DNA of 64,000 nucleotides, taken from contig CM034233.1 in the NCBI GenBank assembly GCA_019916065.1, positions 19,479,936-19,543,935 on the forward strand, given 5' to 3'. A program made the translations under genes and the position numbers. A model generated the notes under the pieces. That model was not told where the DNA came from. It made no database searches and saw nothing but the letters and a program-made list of their open reading frames with translations. Position 1 is the stretch's first letter. Each line of letters begins with the position of its first letter. Positions 48,907-59,713 of this stretch are shown here, piece after piece. Source of the DNA: Vitellaria paradoxa. Taxonomy: Eukaryota > Streptophyta > Magnoliopsida > Ericales > Sapotaceae.

Positions 48907-50623
48907 TGTCGCACCCCTATTTTAGGATACATTTAATCCCTTAAATAGGGTGGACATTACCAAATCATCTACCTAAATATAAAATATCAATATTTACTCA
49001 AAGTTTAAAACAAAGAGGCAAACAAAAATTTTCCATCAAGCTTAAACACACATAATTTATAAAACTCATTAAACAAAGTATTAGTCTGGCATTGTTCTAA
49101 CCTTAATTTGCTTATACAAACTTCAGGAATATAATTAAAACAAAAAATAGACAACTCAGGTGCTCCTCTAATCACTCGCAGCCACTCCTAAACCCAACCT
49201 GAAAGGTGTAAATTTGGGTGTGAGTGTCACACACTCAGTGAAGGTATTATACTTAAAATAAAAGATAATAAATATGTACCAAAAATTAATTCACAGTAAT
49301 TATATCAATACCTATTCCACAACCAACTCATAATTAATTCAATTGTGTCGCATCTGATAAAAATATCTCAATACACAATCCATTATTACTAGGTCCTAAC
49401 TGGCCATACATAGCACATTTGCATAATAAATTATTTAAATAATAATGCAATACACATTTGACTCCATCTGGGCCATGAGTTGAGCGCTCAATGGTGGACA
49501 GTAGCTTTACTTTAGCTTGTCCCATTAGCCCCATCTGGCTATATCATTTTCTCTGGCCCTATCTGGTTGTATATTATTAATTTCTAACCCCATCTGGCCT
49601 TATATTTATTTTTTTTTCTTTGGCCCCATCTGGCCTGGTCCCATCTGACCGTAATGCAGGTATAATGCACACAACTCATGTTGATATGCAACAATGTATT
49701 ATTTTTTTTCCAATTAAAATGTTATTTCTTAAATTTATCATTTCACAAATAACCACGATTCTCCACTAACACAATAATTTATAAGTAACAAGCAGTATTT
49801 AGCAACATGAATATTCGGCAATAAATAGATAAAATTTAGCTATTCATATTTAATAACTTTTATTTTTAAGTTTAATACACCCATTTGAGCATTAGATATT
49901 CTGAGAAAGTCAGTTTACTGAGGTGGTGGCTTCTGATTATCCTTAGGTCCTAATTTTTTTTGTCCAATAAAATTTACAAATCAGGTATTGAGTGGTTAAA
50001 ATATAACCCAAAATTAATTACTAATGTAAATTTAATAAATAAAACACAGCCATTATAGCCTCCACATATTTAATTTATCTAACCCAAAAGAAATAGTATA
50101 TATATATATAATTTGATTTTAATTTAGCAAATTAACTTACCTCAATTTTCCCGCCAAAATTTTCTAAGATTTTCTTCTTCTTTACTAATCTTTTCCCTCA
50201 CTTTTTCTCTCTTTTTTTCTCTTTCTTCATCTGCGTGGGTTCCTCTCGATTCTTCTCTCTTCTTTCATTTGCACGCAATTTATATATAAATATATATATA
50301 TGCACGGCCGGCAAACTTGCTAGCGAAGCTTGATTTTCATTTCATTTCATTTTTTTTAGTCACCAAATGGGCACGTAGTCCTACCATCTGATGCCCATCA
50401 TTACTCTAACAATAGCCATGTGGTTATATACATAATATTTATCCATTAGTTTAATTAATATATTACTAATATGTATATGTATACGTATGTATTAATAATT
50501 TAATTTATCTATTAACTAATTAAAACTACATAAATTTTATAGTAATATGCAATTAAAATTCTAAACATCAAAATTAAAATAATGCATTAAATAAACTTAA
50601 TTGCATAAAATTTTAAGGTGTCA
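48907..50623 (-). repeat. 5' LTR of the Ty3/gypsy element
   Basis: The 3' end on the minus strand is GGGGTGCGACA, adjoining the primer site (certain). The 5' end is proposed at TGACACCTTAAAATTTTATG (50623 leftward), giving 1717 bp with TG...CA ends. Because the partner LTR is missing, that end cannot be confirmed. The sequence around 49450-49660 repeats a CCCATCTGGCC motif several times. Confidence 0.65.
49450..49650. repeat. CCCCATCTGGCC short repeats inside the LTR
   Basis: CCATCTGGGCC, CCCCATCTGGCT, CCCTATCTGGTT, CCCCATCTGGCC (twice) and CCCATCTGACC occur within about 180 bp, at irregular 15-50 bp spacing. Confidence 0.6.
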
Positions 50624-50668
50624 GCTTCCTAAAGTCCAGGCGAGAGAATTAAGAGCTCTTGAGAGTGT

Positions 50669-50790
50669 CACGTCCCGAATCTCGTAATCTAAAATTGCAA
50701 GTTAAATCAAATATATACAATCACAATTATCACGTATATGATATAACACATTCCTAATCAGAACTAATTATATTGAGGTGACAGTAATGT
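50669..50790 (-). mobile_element. LTR-end remnant of another retroelement
   Basis: TGTCACGTCCCGAATCTCG resembles the terminus TGTCACGCCCCAGATTTTC at 16695. Only about 100 bp is recognisable before AT-rich sequence resumes. Confidence 0.35.
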
Positions 50791-51040
50791 AAATAATGCA
50801 AGAACTTAGAATATAATATATAATATTATATATTTATTATAAATTTTATATCTTAATGAATTGATTTGGCTGGATTTTCTATATAAATTAAATTTAGTTT
50901 AGTTCTAAAAAACTAAAGGGGCGTTTGGAGCTTCAAAAAGCAATATAAAATGTGGTTTGATTAACTTTTTTGCATTTGAAATTCAGTCACTAAATCATAT
51001 TTTTCAAATATAAATAGTTTCGTTTGAACAGATTTTTGTC

Positions 51041-51162
51041 TATTCGAACGGATTTCGTTGGAAACTTTTTAATTTTTGCATCCAAATTTTTTATTTTCGT
51101 TTATTCGAACAGATTTCGTCAGAAACTTTTTAATTTTTGTGTCCAAATTTTTTATTTCAAAT
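51041..51162. repeat. 61-bp direct tandem duplication
   Basis: TATTCGAACGGATTTCGTTG at 51041 is repeated as TATTCGAACAGATTTCGTCA at 51102. Both copies continue through GAAACTTTTTAATTTTTG and TCCAAATTTTTTATTT. Confidence 0.8.
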
Positions 51163-51434
51163 TCGTTCAAACGGATTTTCAGTCCGTTCCAATGAATTTA
51201 TATCAGAACTTTTTAAAAATTATTTCAAATTTTTTGAGGTTTATAAAAATGTTATTAGAGTTTATGAAAATATTATTGAGATTTGTAAAAAATTTATTGA
51301 GATTTTTAAAAATGTATTGGAATATAAAAAAATATATAAATTCATAAAAATTTCACGGATAACAATGTGAACAAAATGTAATAGGTAGTTTTAAATATTT
51401 TCAAAATTTTTGGAAGTTTGCCTGTCTTTTTCAG

Positions 51435-51566
51435 GGGAAGGGGGTAGGTCCGGTGCATCGGACCGTCCGGTGCACCGCAGGTCATCGGATCCTCACACAG
51501 TGCACTATGCACAGTAGCCCTGCGGTGATCTGACGGTCCGTGGTGCACCGGACCTACCCCCAACCC
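51435..51566. mobile_element. Mutator-like (or hAT-like) hairpin MITE, 132 bp
   Basis: The left end GGGAAGGGGGTAGGTCCGG and the right end reversed, GGGTTGGGGGTAGGTCCGG, are near-perfect inverted repeats. The 9-bp flanks are identical, CTTTTTCAG (51426-51434 and 51567-51575), favouring the Mutator superfamily. Almost the whole element is self-complementary, with GTGCACTATGCAC at the turn (about 51499-51511). It is strongly GC-rich in AT-rich surroundings. Confidence 0.75.
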
Positions 51567-51594
51567 CTTTTTCAGATGTCCAAACAGTGCCTAA

Positions 51595-52600
51595 ATTGAA
51601 AACCGAATGCCTACTCTTAGCTATATAGCAAATGCCAACCGATGGGCGAGAATTCATATTACCTCACATCTAAAGCCCCGTCGAACACTGATTCACATGC
51701 TGCCAAACCTGCCATACAATAGTAGAAAGATAAAAGATGAAGTCTTGACGACATTGTTGGATAAAAGCTTTAAAAAATCAAAAGCAAAAACTAATCCAAA
51801 AATTAATTAGGCTTTGTTTGATTGCATTTCAACTTTTAACTTTTTTCTTAATTATTTTATTTAATGGTTTTTTCACTAAAATTTAATTATTAAAAAAATT
51901 ATAAATTTTAATCGTGTTATTTGTATGTGTAAAAAAAATTCATATCCATTTGATTAAGAATTATAAAAGACAAAAGCAACCTAAGATAAAAGTTAGAAGG
52001 TAAAATGAAACCACATAAAGTCTAAAAATGCCATTAATTTTTGAAAGGAATTATTTGACTATAAAAATATTTTAATAAATAAATACTTTATGCCCACATG
52101 GTATAATAACAGTGATAGTTATAATATTTTACTGAGTAATTAATGATTTTAAATTAATTAACTTAATTTGGATATATTTTGAAATTCGTAAAATTTTTTT
52201 GAATAAGTGAATAAATTTTTAAAACATTTATAGGACAAGTTTTGATCAAAAGAGACTTGAAATAAATGATAAATTATATACTCAAACTTTTATATATATA
52301 TATATATATATATATCTCTATATATATATCTAGAGAAAGACACCCAAAAAAAAAAAAATAAACGAAAGTAAAAGATACATATTATAAGATTTTAAAGAGA
52401 TTTTAAACATATTATAATTTACAGTGATATGATTCTTTAACATGGTCACATTATCTTTATTTTAATATTAATGAAATGATTTTATTTTGATAAATATTTC
52501 AAAAATATAAGTTATAATATAAAATTTAGGTATTAAGTTAATTATCCTAAAAATAAATAAATGGGGGTAATTTATCCGTAGTTACATCAGATCCTTCGCC
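51595..52600. other. AT-rich intergenic region upstream of bL32m
   Basis: No gene is supported. An AT microsatellite lies at about 52291-52330. The last 60 bp (from about 52585) become GC- and pyrimidine-rich and probably contain the bL32m leader. Confidence 0.55.
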
Positions 52601-52647
52601 TCGGCTTTTCTTCCAGCGCCGTCTCTCTCCCTACAGCTCTGATTTTA

Positions 52648-55600
52648 ATGCGAGGAGCGACAATGGCTCTGGGGATGGCGACACTTAAGAACGCCGGGCA
52701 GAAGATGGGTTCTGTTTTTGGTCTCAGGAGGTGGGCCCACGCGGCCGCCCGACCTCCGCCGCTTGACAGCGCTATCAGTTACACCGCCGTCTCAACGCAG
52801 TTGGTTTTGCCTGAATTGGATCATTACTCCGAGAACAGCAGTATTGGATTTGAATTCCCAAGTTTTTCTTCGATTGGTGGATCGATGGAGCTCATGGCTG
52901 TCCCCAAGAAGAAGGTGATGACTTTTCCCTTCCATTTCCACTTCTTTTTTTTGGCCCCCCAAAAAGTTCATTTTTTTTTTCTGTATTTGATCATATATTC
53001 CGTTGTAAAGTCAATTTATTTATTTTACTGTGATGTTCTTAGACATTGGTTTTGTTTGATTTTGTTGGGGAAGATAGCATTAGGGTTTAGGGTTTTGTGG
53101 CAATGTAGTGAGGGACTTAGAACTGATACTCTTGAATCGGCACATTATTTGTCAAAATGCTGTCTCGGATTCAGATTCATCCATATGTGATTATGCAAAG
53201 AGGAAGCAAGAAGAACAGAAAGAAGAAGAAAAACTGTGGAGATAGAATTCTTCTAAGATGGCATTCCAGTAGAAGAAAATGAATTGAATGCTTCATTCAG
53301 TACAGAGCCTCTTTCTGAAACATACAAGTGTTGAACTAATTTAGGTACCTACATAATTATAGGGAACTAAATGATTGACTAATCTCTTTAAAACTTTCAC
53401 TGAGCTAGACTTGATGAGCTCGACTGAATGAGTTGGAACTGAACTGGAGCTAAATTCAATCTGTTAACACTTCCCCTCAAGGTGGAGACTATATCTAGAA
53501 CTCCCATCTTGCTCATGAGAGGAGAAAACTATGAAAAATGTAAAGGCTTTACGAAGATATGTTATGCACCCAAATTAGTTAGTTAGGACCATTGTATCAA
53601 ATTAGTTAGTTAGTTAATTTAATGGTTGTAATAAAGTCTATAAATAGAGAGTATTGTGAGGAAAGAAAGCTTACAAAAAAAAAATTATCATTTTGAGAAT
53701 TAATCTCATTGGAGAGAAGTGTTGCTCCCGAATCAAACCCATTTTGCTTTATTTTCTTTTTTATTTTCTTACTTTCCAATCAACAACGAGTGGGTCCACT
53801 TCAATTGGTATTAGAACCATATGGCTGATGGAATCAGATCTTATTCTCAGAATTCAGATTCAAACTAGCAACTATAGAACCCACTTAATCAATTGATGAA
53901 GATGATGGAAGCTATGACTGATAAATTAGATGACTTTATCTCAGTAAATTCAATCTAACACTGAAGCAATCAAGAGGAATCAAAAAAAGGATCAGGGAAT
54001 TGGGGATTTTCGATCTCAAATGCCAGAAATTATCAACCTTGAGATTGGAAATTGGGAAGATCAAAGAAAAGCAAGAACATGATTTGTTTACAGTTTCTCA
54101 ACTGGAAGTGTTTGAAATGATCAAATAAAAAATATTCAAGCATACAAAAATACAATTGAAAATCCTCTCCGGCAAGATCCAAAATAGGGAAGGCCACCGA
54201 AGGTTGTTCTTCATTGGGAAACCACCTAAGGACGACCTCAAGACTGATAAAGCCTTTCACAACTAATCATACGCTTCGTATCTGCCAGTTGGGAACAAAT
54301 TTTCTAGGCCACAGTTGTGGGATCCAGGTGGATCACTTAGGGTTGAGTGGCTACCGACAACTCACCAGGAACAGAAACAATTGAAGTGAAGGAGAAATTG
54401 GACTGCAGGACTTGACGCTGTCGATCGCTTTCAATTGTGGAGATACTAGAAATGCCGTCATTAAGGTCACTGCTAGAAGTGCATATATGCCCTATTTTTG
54501 CTCTATATTGTTTGCAGTGGCAGTGAAGAAAACTTCAACCATGGCCGCCAAGACTGAGTTTTATATCATTGCCAAACTTTGCCTAGACAAGGGCCGCAAG
54601 TCCCTCCTTGATCACAAGGCCAAGGGTTGCACCACCATCGACAAGGACAAATGGAAAACCAAGAGCAATAGCTTGGAGAAGTGCTTAGCACTGAGCAACT
54701 TGAAGTCATGTTCATTGTCTGTGACTTGCGACTATGTTTCATCTGCCGAGGCTCGAGCTTATCCGCTCAAGATGGTCGCTGTTGGTGTTCAGGACAAAGG
54801 ATAACAAGTTCATCGCCGAGGACATCATGTAGAGTGCCGACTAATTAGATCCATGGGTGTTTCTTTTCTTGAGTAAGAGTTTTACCATATATTCGTGTAA
54901 GTGCTTAATGGATATGAAATTAACAGTAAATGATTCTACTTTGTTGGGGATGTTCTGATTACTAATGCATGAAAGCTACCACAGGATAGTTGAAAACACC
55001 ATATTTCGGCTTTCTGCTTTGTGACAGCTCTTTATTTTGGAAAGACAATTCAAACAGCTTAATTTAGACTAAATATTGCGCAGTTTTGTCAGTTTAGTCA
55101 GGGCTTTCGTAATGGTCATTAGCAGTTCTATGATTAAGATGTTTTGAAACCATTATGGTTAAAAATTACCTTTGAAGTTTGGAACACCACTGTCCACATG
55201 GCATGTAGTTGCTTGGGTGGTATAAGATAGCAATTATACCCTTGGATGCTTTATGAATGATTTTCATGCTTGCTATACCTATTTCATCATTTACCCACAT
55301 TTTAATCTCCACTTTCAGCATGGTGTGCTAATTTCATTCATTTATTTATTTTCTTCTAATGCATTCTTGGCTTACAAAGCCCATCCTTTTCACCAACATT
55401 ATCCTAGTTTTTTGGATTCTGATGTTGATGATGCAATATGAATTTTATTATGTAGTTGTTAATCAGTTGCCTCAACATCCTTAAAAGCAGGAACCTCTTC
55501 GGAATCTCCTCTTAATATAATGGTTTAGTTTCCTAATCTATCTTTAAAGTATATAACCATTGCTTCATGTATGTGATTGCATATGGTTTATTCTTGACAA

Positions 55601-57540
55601 TTTTGTGTTGTTGTATCCTTTTCTTTTTGACATCTCTTAATTTCCATCCTCACCACTGCTGGGCAATATTGTAGAATTGTTGGTTTGCTTCTTCTTATAT
55701 CACAGTGTTATCACACTGTGCGTCTTTTTCTTCATATGTCAATTTGTTACTGTGGTTATATTCTGGCTGTAGAATATCTTAATGAAATAAAAAGTGTTCT
55801 TTGAAAGAATAGGAATAATTAATATTATTTTTGTTGATCATGCAGGTTTCTCCACACAAGCGAGGAATAAGAAATGGACCAAAGGCCTTGAAACCAGTTC
55901 CAGTGATCATCCGTTGCAAGTAAGGGCTTTGTTACTAATTGTTGTTGAGATTGTTATTTTTTTAAGGACAAATTTGTAAACAAACATTTAAATTATTTAT
56001 TATTATTATTATTATTATTATTTTGGGAGGTGGGGGAGGCTACTTGAAAATTGTTGAATTTGTGAGTGGGATAATGTTAAACGGTGATGTCCATCTTTGA
56101 AGAAACCACTACACTGTGTTTACTTGCGTTTGTTAATTAACATTTGAATCTTAGTAGGGAGGTGGCAGTATCTATCATTTCTGCCTTTTCAGCTAGTGTA
56201 GGATTTATGACATCATCCATCTTGTATGTTACATGGAATCGGATATCAGTATTGGGTGCAGGTATATATCCAATTGTCAACGTCTTGAGACAATAAATTT
56301 AAGATGTTGGGATATGTTTCCAAAGGTTTGGTATGAATACGTGGAGGCATTGTGAATATTAAAATATATTGTGTAATAAGATATAAGATACAATTATTAT
56401 TTAACAATGTACTTGAAATTAAATGAAATTCAGGGAGAAAAAATGAGATTTTTATCTTCCATGTGGGGGAAAAAATTGAAAAAAAAAAAAAAAAAAGTGC
56501 AACTCAGTGCACAAAGCTTCCATTTTGTGAGGACTAGGAGCGTCAGTTGTAGACAACTTTCCCTATGTAATAGAGTTGCTAATTCTAGAGTTTGAACCCT
56601 TGATCCCCAATTCGTAATGGAACAATTTTACTATTGTTCCAAAATTACCCTTTTTCCAAAGTTACCCTTTTTTTTACCTTCCATTTGAAAGGTTAAAAAA
56701 ATTTCTTTGCCATCAAATATAAAGCGCTGCTAATTCAGACGTTATTTGAAGTTAAGGGTCCAAATGTTTAATTTGGGTGTGTTGGGCGTGTCGCTATAAG
56801 CCCTTGTTATGTTATAGTCTTGATCTGAGGAAACTCATGACTCAGAGCCTTTGCCATGATTGTGGTCTTACTTTGCAATTTTATTAACAATGTCGGCCCA
56901 TGTGATGGAGAAAAGGTGATGTGAGGGTTTAACAGGAGATGCCTTTTTAAGTTCTTAAAAGTATGATCTATTTATTGACCCAAAAAAAAAAAGAATCTTC
57001 AAGGTATGATCTCTTCATTTTGCTTTGGATCCAGGCGTTGTTTGAGCTTTGAGTTGCTTTGAACATTGCGAATTATGCTAGAGAAGAAAATTAGGTGTTG
57101 GGAAAGGTCCAAGAGGAAATGTGCATGCTCGACTTTGTATTTGGACTGTGATATTGGATGATATAGCAAGCTGTATACTTAATTTTCTGACTGAATTATG
57201 CATAATTTTGCATTTAATATGGTGATCAAACTGGTATCCGCCATCCAGGATATTTTTATTAGGTTTTGCAAAGCACTTAGAGCACTTAAACCCCCATATT
57301 GTAGCATATGCCTTGTGGTCCTACTATCACTTGTAAATTGTTCAGATCCTGTTTTTGGAAGTTAGTTGGTAAACAAAGGGACATGAAACTATTACTGGAA
57401 TCCAGTTTCATTAATTTTAACATATCATGATTTATATTTCAATTTTTTCCAGGAGTTGCGGTCGAGTCAAGCTGCCGCACTTTTATTGTTGCAGTGGAGA
57501 TAGGGGAAACACTGGGGAACGGAATGGTTCATCGAGTTGA
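52648..57540 (+). CDS. Mitochondrial large-subunit ribosomal protein bL32m, nuclear gene
   Basis: Three exons: 52648-52914, 55846-55919 and 57453-57540, with GT-AG introns of 2931 and 1533 bp, joined in frame to 142 residues. Residues 1-85 are a basic, Ser/Ala/Arg-containing presequence (GLRRWAHAAARPPPL) expected to target mitochondria. The bL32 core follows: VPKKKVSPHKRGIRNGPKAL from residue 85, then RCKSCGRVKLPHFYCCSGD with Cys113 and Cys116 and the Cys126-Cys127 pair, a CxxC...CC zinc-ribbon-like arrangement. In bacteria bL32 sits near the central protuberance/exit-tunnel side of the 50S subunit; the mitochondrial homologue is inferred to be structural. The first ATG is used here, but the ATG at 52663 (acaATGG, giving MALGMATLKN) has better context and may be the true start. 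Intron 1 carries unrelated repeat DNA. The stop is TGA at 57538-57540. Confidence 0.9.
53555..54300 (+). mobile_element. LTR-retrotransposon remnant in bL32m intron 1
   Basis: TGTTATGCACCCAAATTAGT (about 53562) looks like an LTR start, followed by TAGTTAG repeats and a TATAAATAGAGAG promoter-like motif (53639). About 210 bp later TTGGTATTAGAACCATATGG (53803) matches the usual primer-site and post-primer region with changes, and MADGIRSYSQ (ATG 53822) resembles a gag start seen in Ty3/gypsy elements before stops appear. The following 400 bp is scrambled. The right limit is uncertain. Confidence 0.5.
54412..54845 (+). pseudogene. Decayed protein-coding fragment in bL32m intron 1, family unknown
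   Basis: A 130-codon open frame (54412-54804) has clearly coding composition, GC-rich at third positions, from about 54535 (TMAAKTEFYIIAKLCLDKGR) to MVAVGVQDK. A one-base slip then breaks it; another frame continues DNKFIAEDIM, a TAG, SAD and a stop (about 54842). That pattern is a formerly intact C-terminus with a frameshift and a nonsense change. I cannot name the family. Absence of introns suggests a retrocopy or a fragment carried with the adjoining retroelement. It is not a bL32m exon, since exons 1 and 2 join in frame without it. Confidence 0.5.
54846..55845 (+). other. Remaining 3' part of bL32m intron 1
   Basis: AT-rich intron sequence ending in the acceptor TTGATCATGCAG (55834-55845). 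Nothing else is supported. Confidence 0.5.
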
Positions 57541-57895
57541 TCAAGTTCATTGCTGATGGATCTCTAAACTGTGATTGTCATGGAACTAGAACCCTGCAGG
57601 CTTCGTTATCTTGTATTAGGAGTTCACAAGGTTGTATTAGATTTCAAGTCATGTTTTCTTGCAGAGATGAAGAGTTAAATGTTCCATGTCCTCTATTCCA
57701 GGGATAATGTTTCTTTTTGATCAAGCGGTTGCCCATTTTGGCCGTCAACGAACAAAAATGATGCAGATTAAAACTGATCTTTCACAAATGAAGCATCAAA
57801 ATAGATAGATTAGCTATACGTTTACACTGTTAGTCATCTTTGGAGGTCGAGTATGGTAATGTGTCTGCTTTTCCTCTCTGGTTGGAGGAGCATAA

Positions 57896-58082
57896 GGTGC
57901 TGTTTGGTTTGGAGAATATTTTGAGTGTACAATGACATCCTGTTGTTCTCTGTTTTCTTGAAAAAAATAAAATAAAATAAAAAATACAAGAATGTTTTCA
58001 AACATCTTTTTTTCACATGTCCTCATTTTCTTGAACTAGAAAAACGAAAAATAAGGGGAAAACAGGTAAACCAAACAGGCCC
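57896..58082. mobile_element. Tourist-like MITE with TAA target duplication, 3' of bL32m
   Basis: TAA lies at 57893-57895 and 58083-58085. The ends are GGTGCTGTTTGGTTTGGAG and, reversed, GGGCCTGTTTGGTTTACCTG. At 187 bp it lies 356 bp past the bL32m stop, so it may sit in or near that gene's 3' untranslated region. Confidence 0.65.
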
Positions 58083-58085
58083 TAA

Positions 58086-59117
58086 CTTTTCAATTCAAAA
58101 CTCTGCTACTGTTTCCGGGCATTATCAGAATCTTAGCAGCAAATACTAGTGCAGTTTATGTATTGGGTTATCCGGTTCTTTTGAGAGAATTTCATCACAA
58201 CGTGAATTTAAGACTTCAGTTCACCTTTTATGTGATGTTTTATCAGATTCTTATCCTATAGTGTTTTGTTGTGTAACGAAACTACAACTTAGCTGGAGAT
58301 GGGAAATTAGAATCATCATCATCATCATCTTCTTCTTCTTCTTTCTTTTTTCTTTTTTCTTTTTTCTTATATATATATATATAGATATAGATATACTTTG
58401 GGTTAGTATGAAATAAGTACCTTGTTACAATCGAGAATATAATTCTCTTTCTTTAATTTAAGAGATGCATATTTGCTATTACTCGAACTTGCCACCTTAA
58501 CCTTAGAAAGAATTTTAGATGTCCAAAAGCTCATAACAAGTGGAGTATTTGAATTATTATGTACCGACGGAAAAGGAATATTTGAATTAATTAAGATGAG
58601 ATGGCAGCGTATCAGCAAAGCAACATGAAAAGCCATATTACCAGGAGCACCGGCAAGGAAATTGCCATATGTCACGTGGTTGCCCCCCCCCCCTTCTGGT
58701 CATGTACATTTTTATCCATTTTATTGTCACAACTCAGATCAGATAATCTCAAGTCGGGGGCGTGAAAATGTCAACTTCTAAAAAGAAACACAACCTAAGC
58801 GTCTTAGTGTCGTCAGAACGTCTATTAAAAAAAATATATAAATATATATTTTTGATATAATTAGTGTAAAATAATACTGAATATAGAATATATTTTTTTA
58901 ACTTTCCATGTATGGGTATAATGCTACTTTAAATTACTATACTTAAAATTTGTAAAATAATTTCATACAAAATTATTATATTTTTATTAATAAGTTGGTA
59001 TCAAGATTACATATATTTTTTAAATAGTGAACAGAAGATGAATTCGTTTTTGATTTGAGGATTTAACTAGAATTCATCCAGAATTCACGAATTTGAAGAT
59101 TGAAATATACTTGCTCT
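58086..59117. other. Intergenic sequence between bL32m and the 60-bp repeat
   Basis: No gene is supported. Tracts of TCATCA/TTCTTC (58311-58342), a TATAGA repeat (58370-58395) and 11 consecutive C (58683-58693) are present. Confidence 0.5.
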
Positions 59118-59298
59118 TGAGTGGTGAATTGTGTGATTTAATATTAAACAAATACTATTTATAGGGGTAGAAATTATTGAGTGGAGAATTGTGTGATTTA
59201 ATATTAGACAAATACTATTTATTGGGGTAGAAATTATTGAGTGGAGAATTGTTTGATTTAATATTAGACAAATACTATTTATTGGGGTAGAAATTATT
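59118..59298. repeat. Three tandem copies of a 60-bp unit
   Basis: Exact 60-bp period: copies start at 59118, 59178 and 59238 (TGAGTGG(T/A)GAATTGTGTGAT and so on to GGGGTAGAAATTAT). Copies two and three differ by one base in the first 40, so the duplication is recent. The 72-codon minus-strand ORF merely repeats a 20-residue pattern. Confidence 0.9.
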
Positions 59299-59346
59299 CC
59301 CACAAACGTATTGTCTACTTAAGAAATAATACTTATTCATTATTTA

Positions 59347-59710
59347 GGCCTCGTTTGGTATACTAACAAACTCTATAAAAATTTTATAAATCTCTAACAA
59401 CCCATCTACCTTCGATTTTCCCGCCATCACTAATTTTAAAAAATTATAATATTTCGCTAACAAAACAAAAAAATATGAAAGTAGGTTAACCGAATATGTA
59501 AATTTTTTATACAATCATATTCTTTATGTCGAAAGTTTTCAAATGAGTACTATTGTCGCTATTTTTTGTAATTTTTTTTGAATCCGTGGGAATGATTTTT
59601 CAAATCCGTTCTCACGGTTTGCTAACTTTAAAAAAAAAAGAACGCCAAAATTAACTCAAAACTACATTTTATCTCAATTTATCTTATTTTTTCTTACTCC
59701 AAACGGGGCC
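59347..59710 (-). mobile_element. Tourist-like MITE, family with GGCCTCGTTTGG ends, copy B
   Basis: TTA flanks (59344-59346 and 59711-59713); ends GGCCTCGTTTGG and CCAAACGGGGCC. The reverse complement aligns with copy A (29363-29719) along its whole length; shared landmarks are AATTGAGATAAAATGTAGTT and the AACCGT/ACGGTTTG core. Confidence 0.75.
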
Positions 59711-59713
59711 TTA

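Larger units (their letters stand above)
43610..50623 (-). mobile_element. Tekay/Del-type Ty3/gypsy retrotransposon, truncated and decayed
   Basis: The order on the minus strand is LTR (50623-48907), primer-binding site (48903-48892), leader ORF, gag with zinc knuckles, protease, reverse transcriptase, RNase H and integrase. Integrase after RNase H is diagnostic of Ty3/gypsy, and the integrase and RT motifs fit the Tekay/Del chromovirus lineage. The element breaks off at about 43610 in the integrase C-terminal region, so the chromodomain, polypurine tract and 3' LTR are missing. Every coding part has stop codons or frame breaks; it cannot encode its own mobility. Confidence 0.85.
50917..51591. 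mobile_element. Tourist-like MITE carrying a nested MITE and internal repeats
   Basis: TAA flanks both ends (50914-50916 and 51592-51594). The left end AGGGGCGTTTGGAGC and the right end reversed, GGCACTGTTTGGACATC, share the GTTTGGA core. Inside are a 61-bp tandem duplication (51041-51101, 51102-51162), a run of about four 21-bp units (51236-51320), and the element at 51435-51566. ORFs here are by-products of the repeats. Confidence 0.5.

Noticed and set aside
52915..53190. Read-through of bL32m exon 1 as a 180-residue protein.
   Set aside because: After the GT at 52915 the translation becomes hydrophobic low-complexity intron sequence, and the conserved core is encoded downstream.
54412..54804. 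The 130-codon ORF as an internal exon of the bL32m gene.
   Set aside because: Exons 52648-52914 and 55846-55919 join in frame to give the conserved VPKKKVSPHKRG motif; inserting this ORF would split the bL32 domain.
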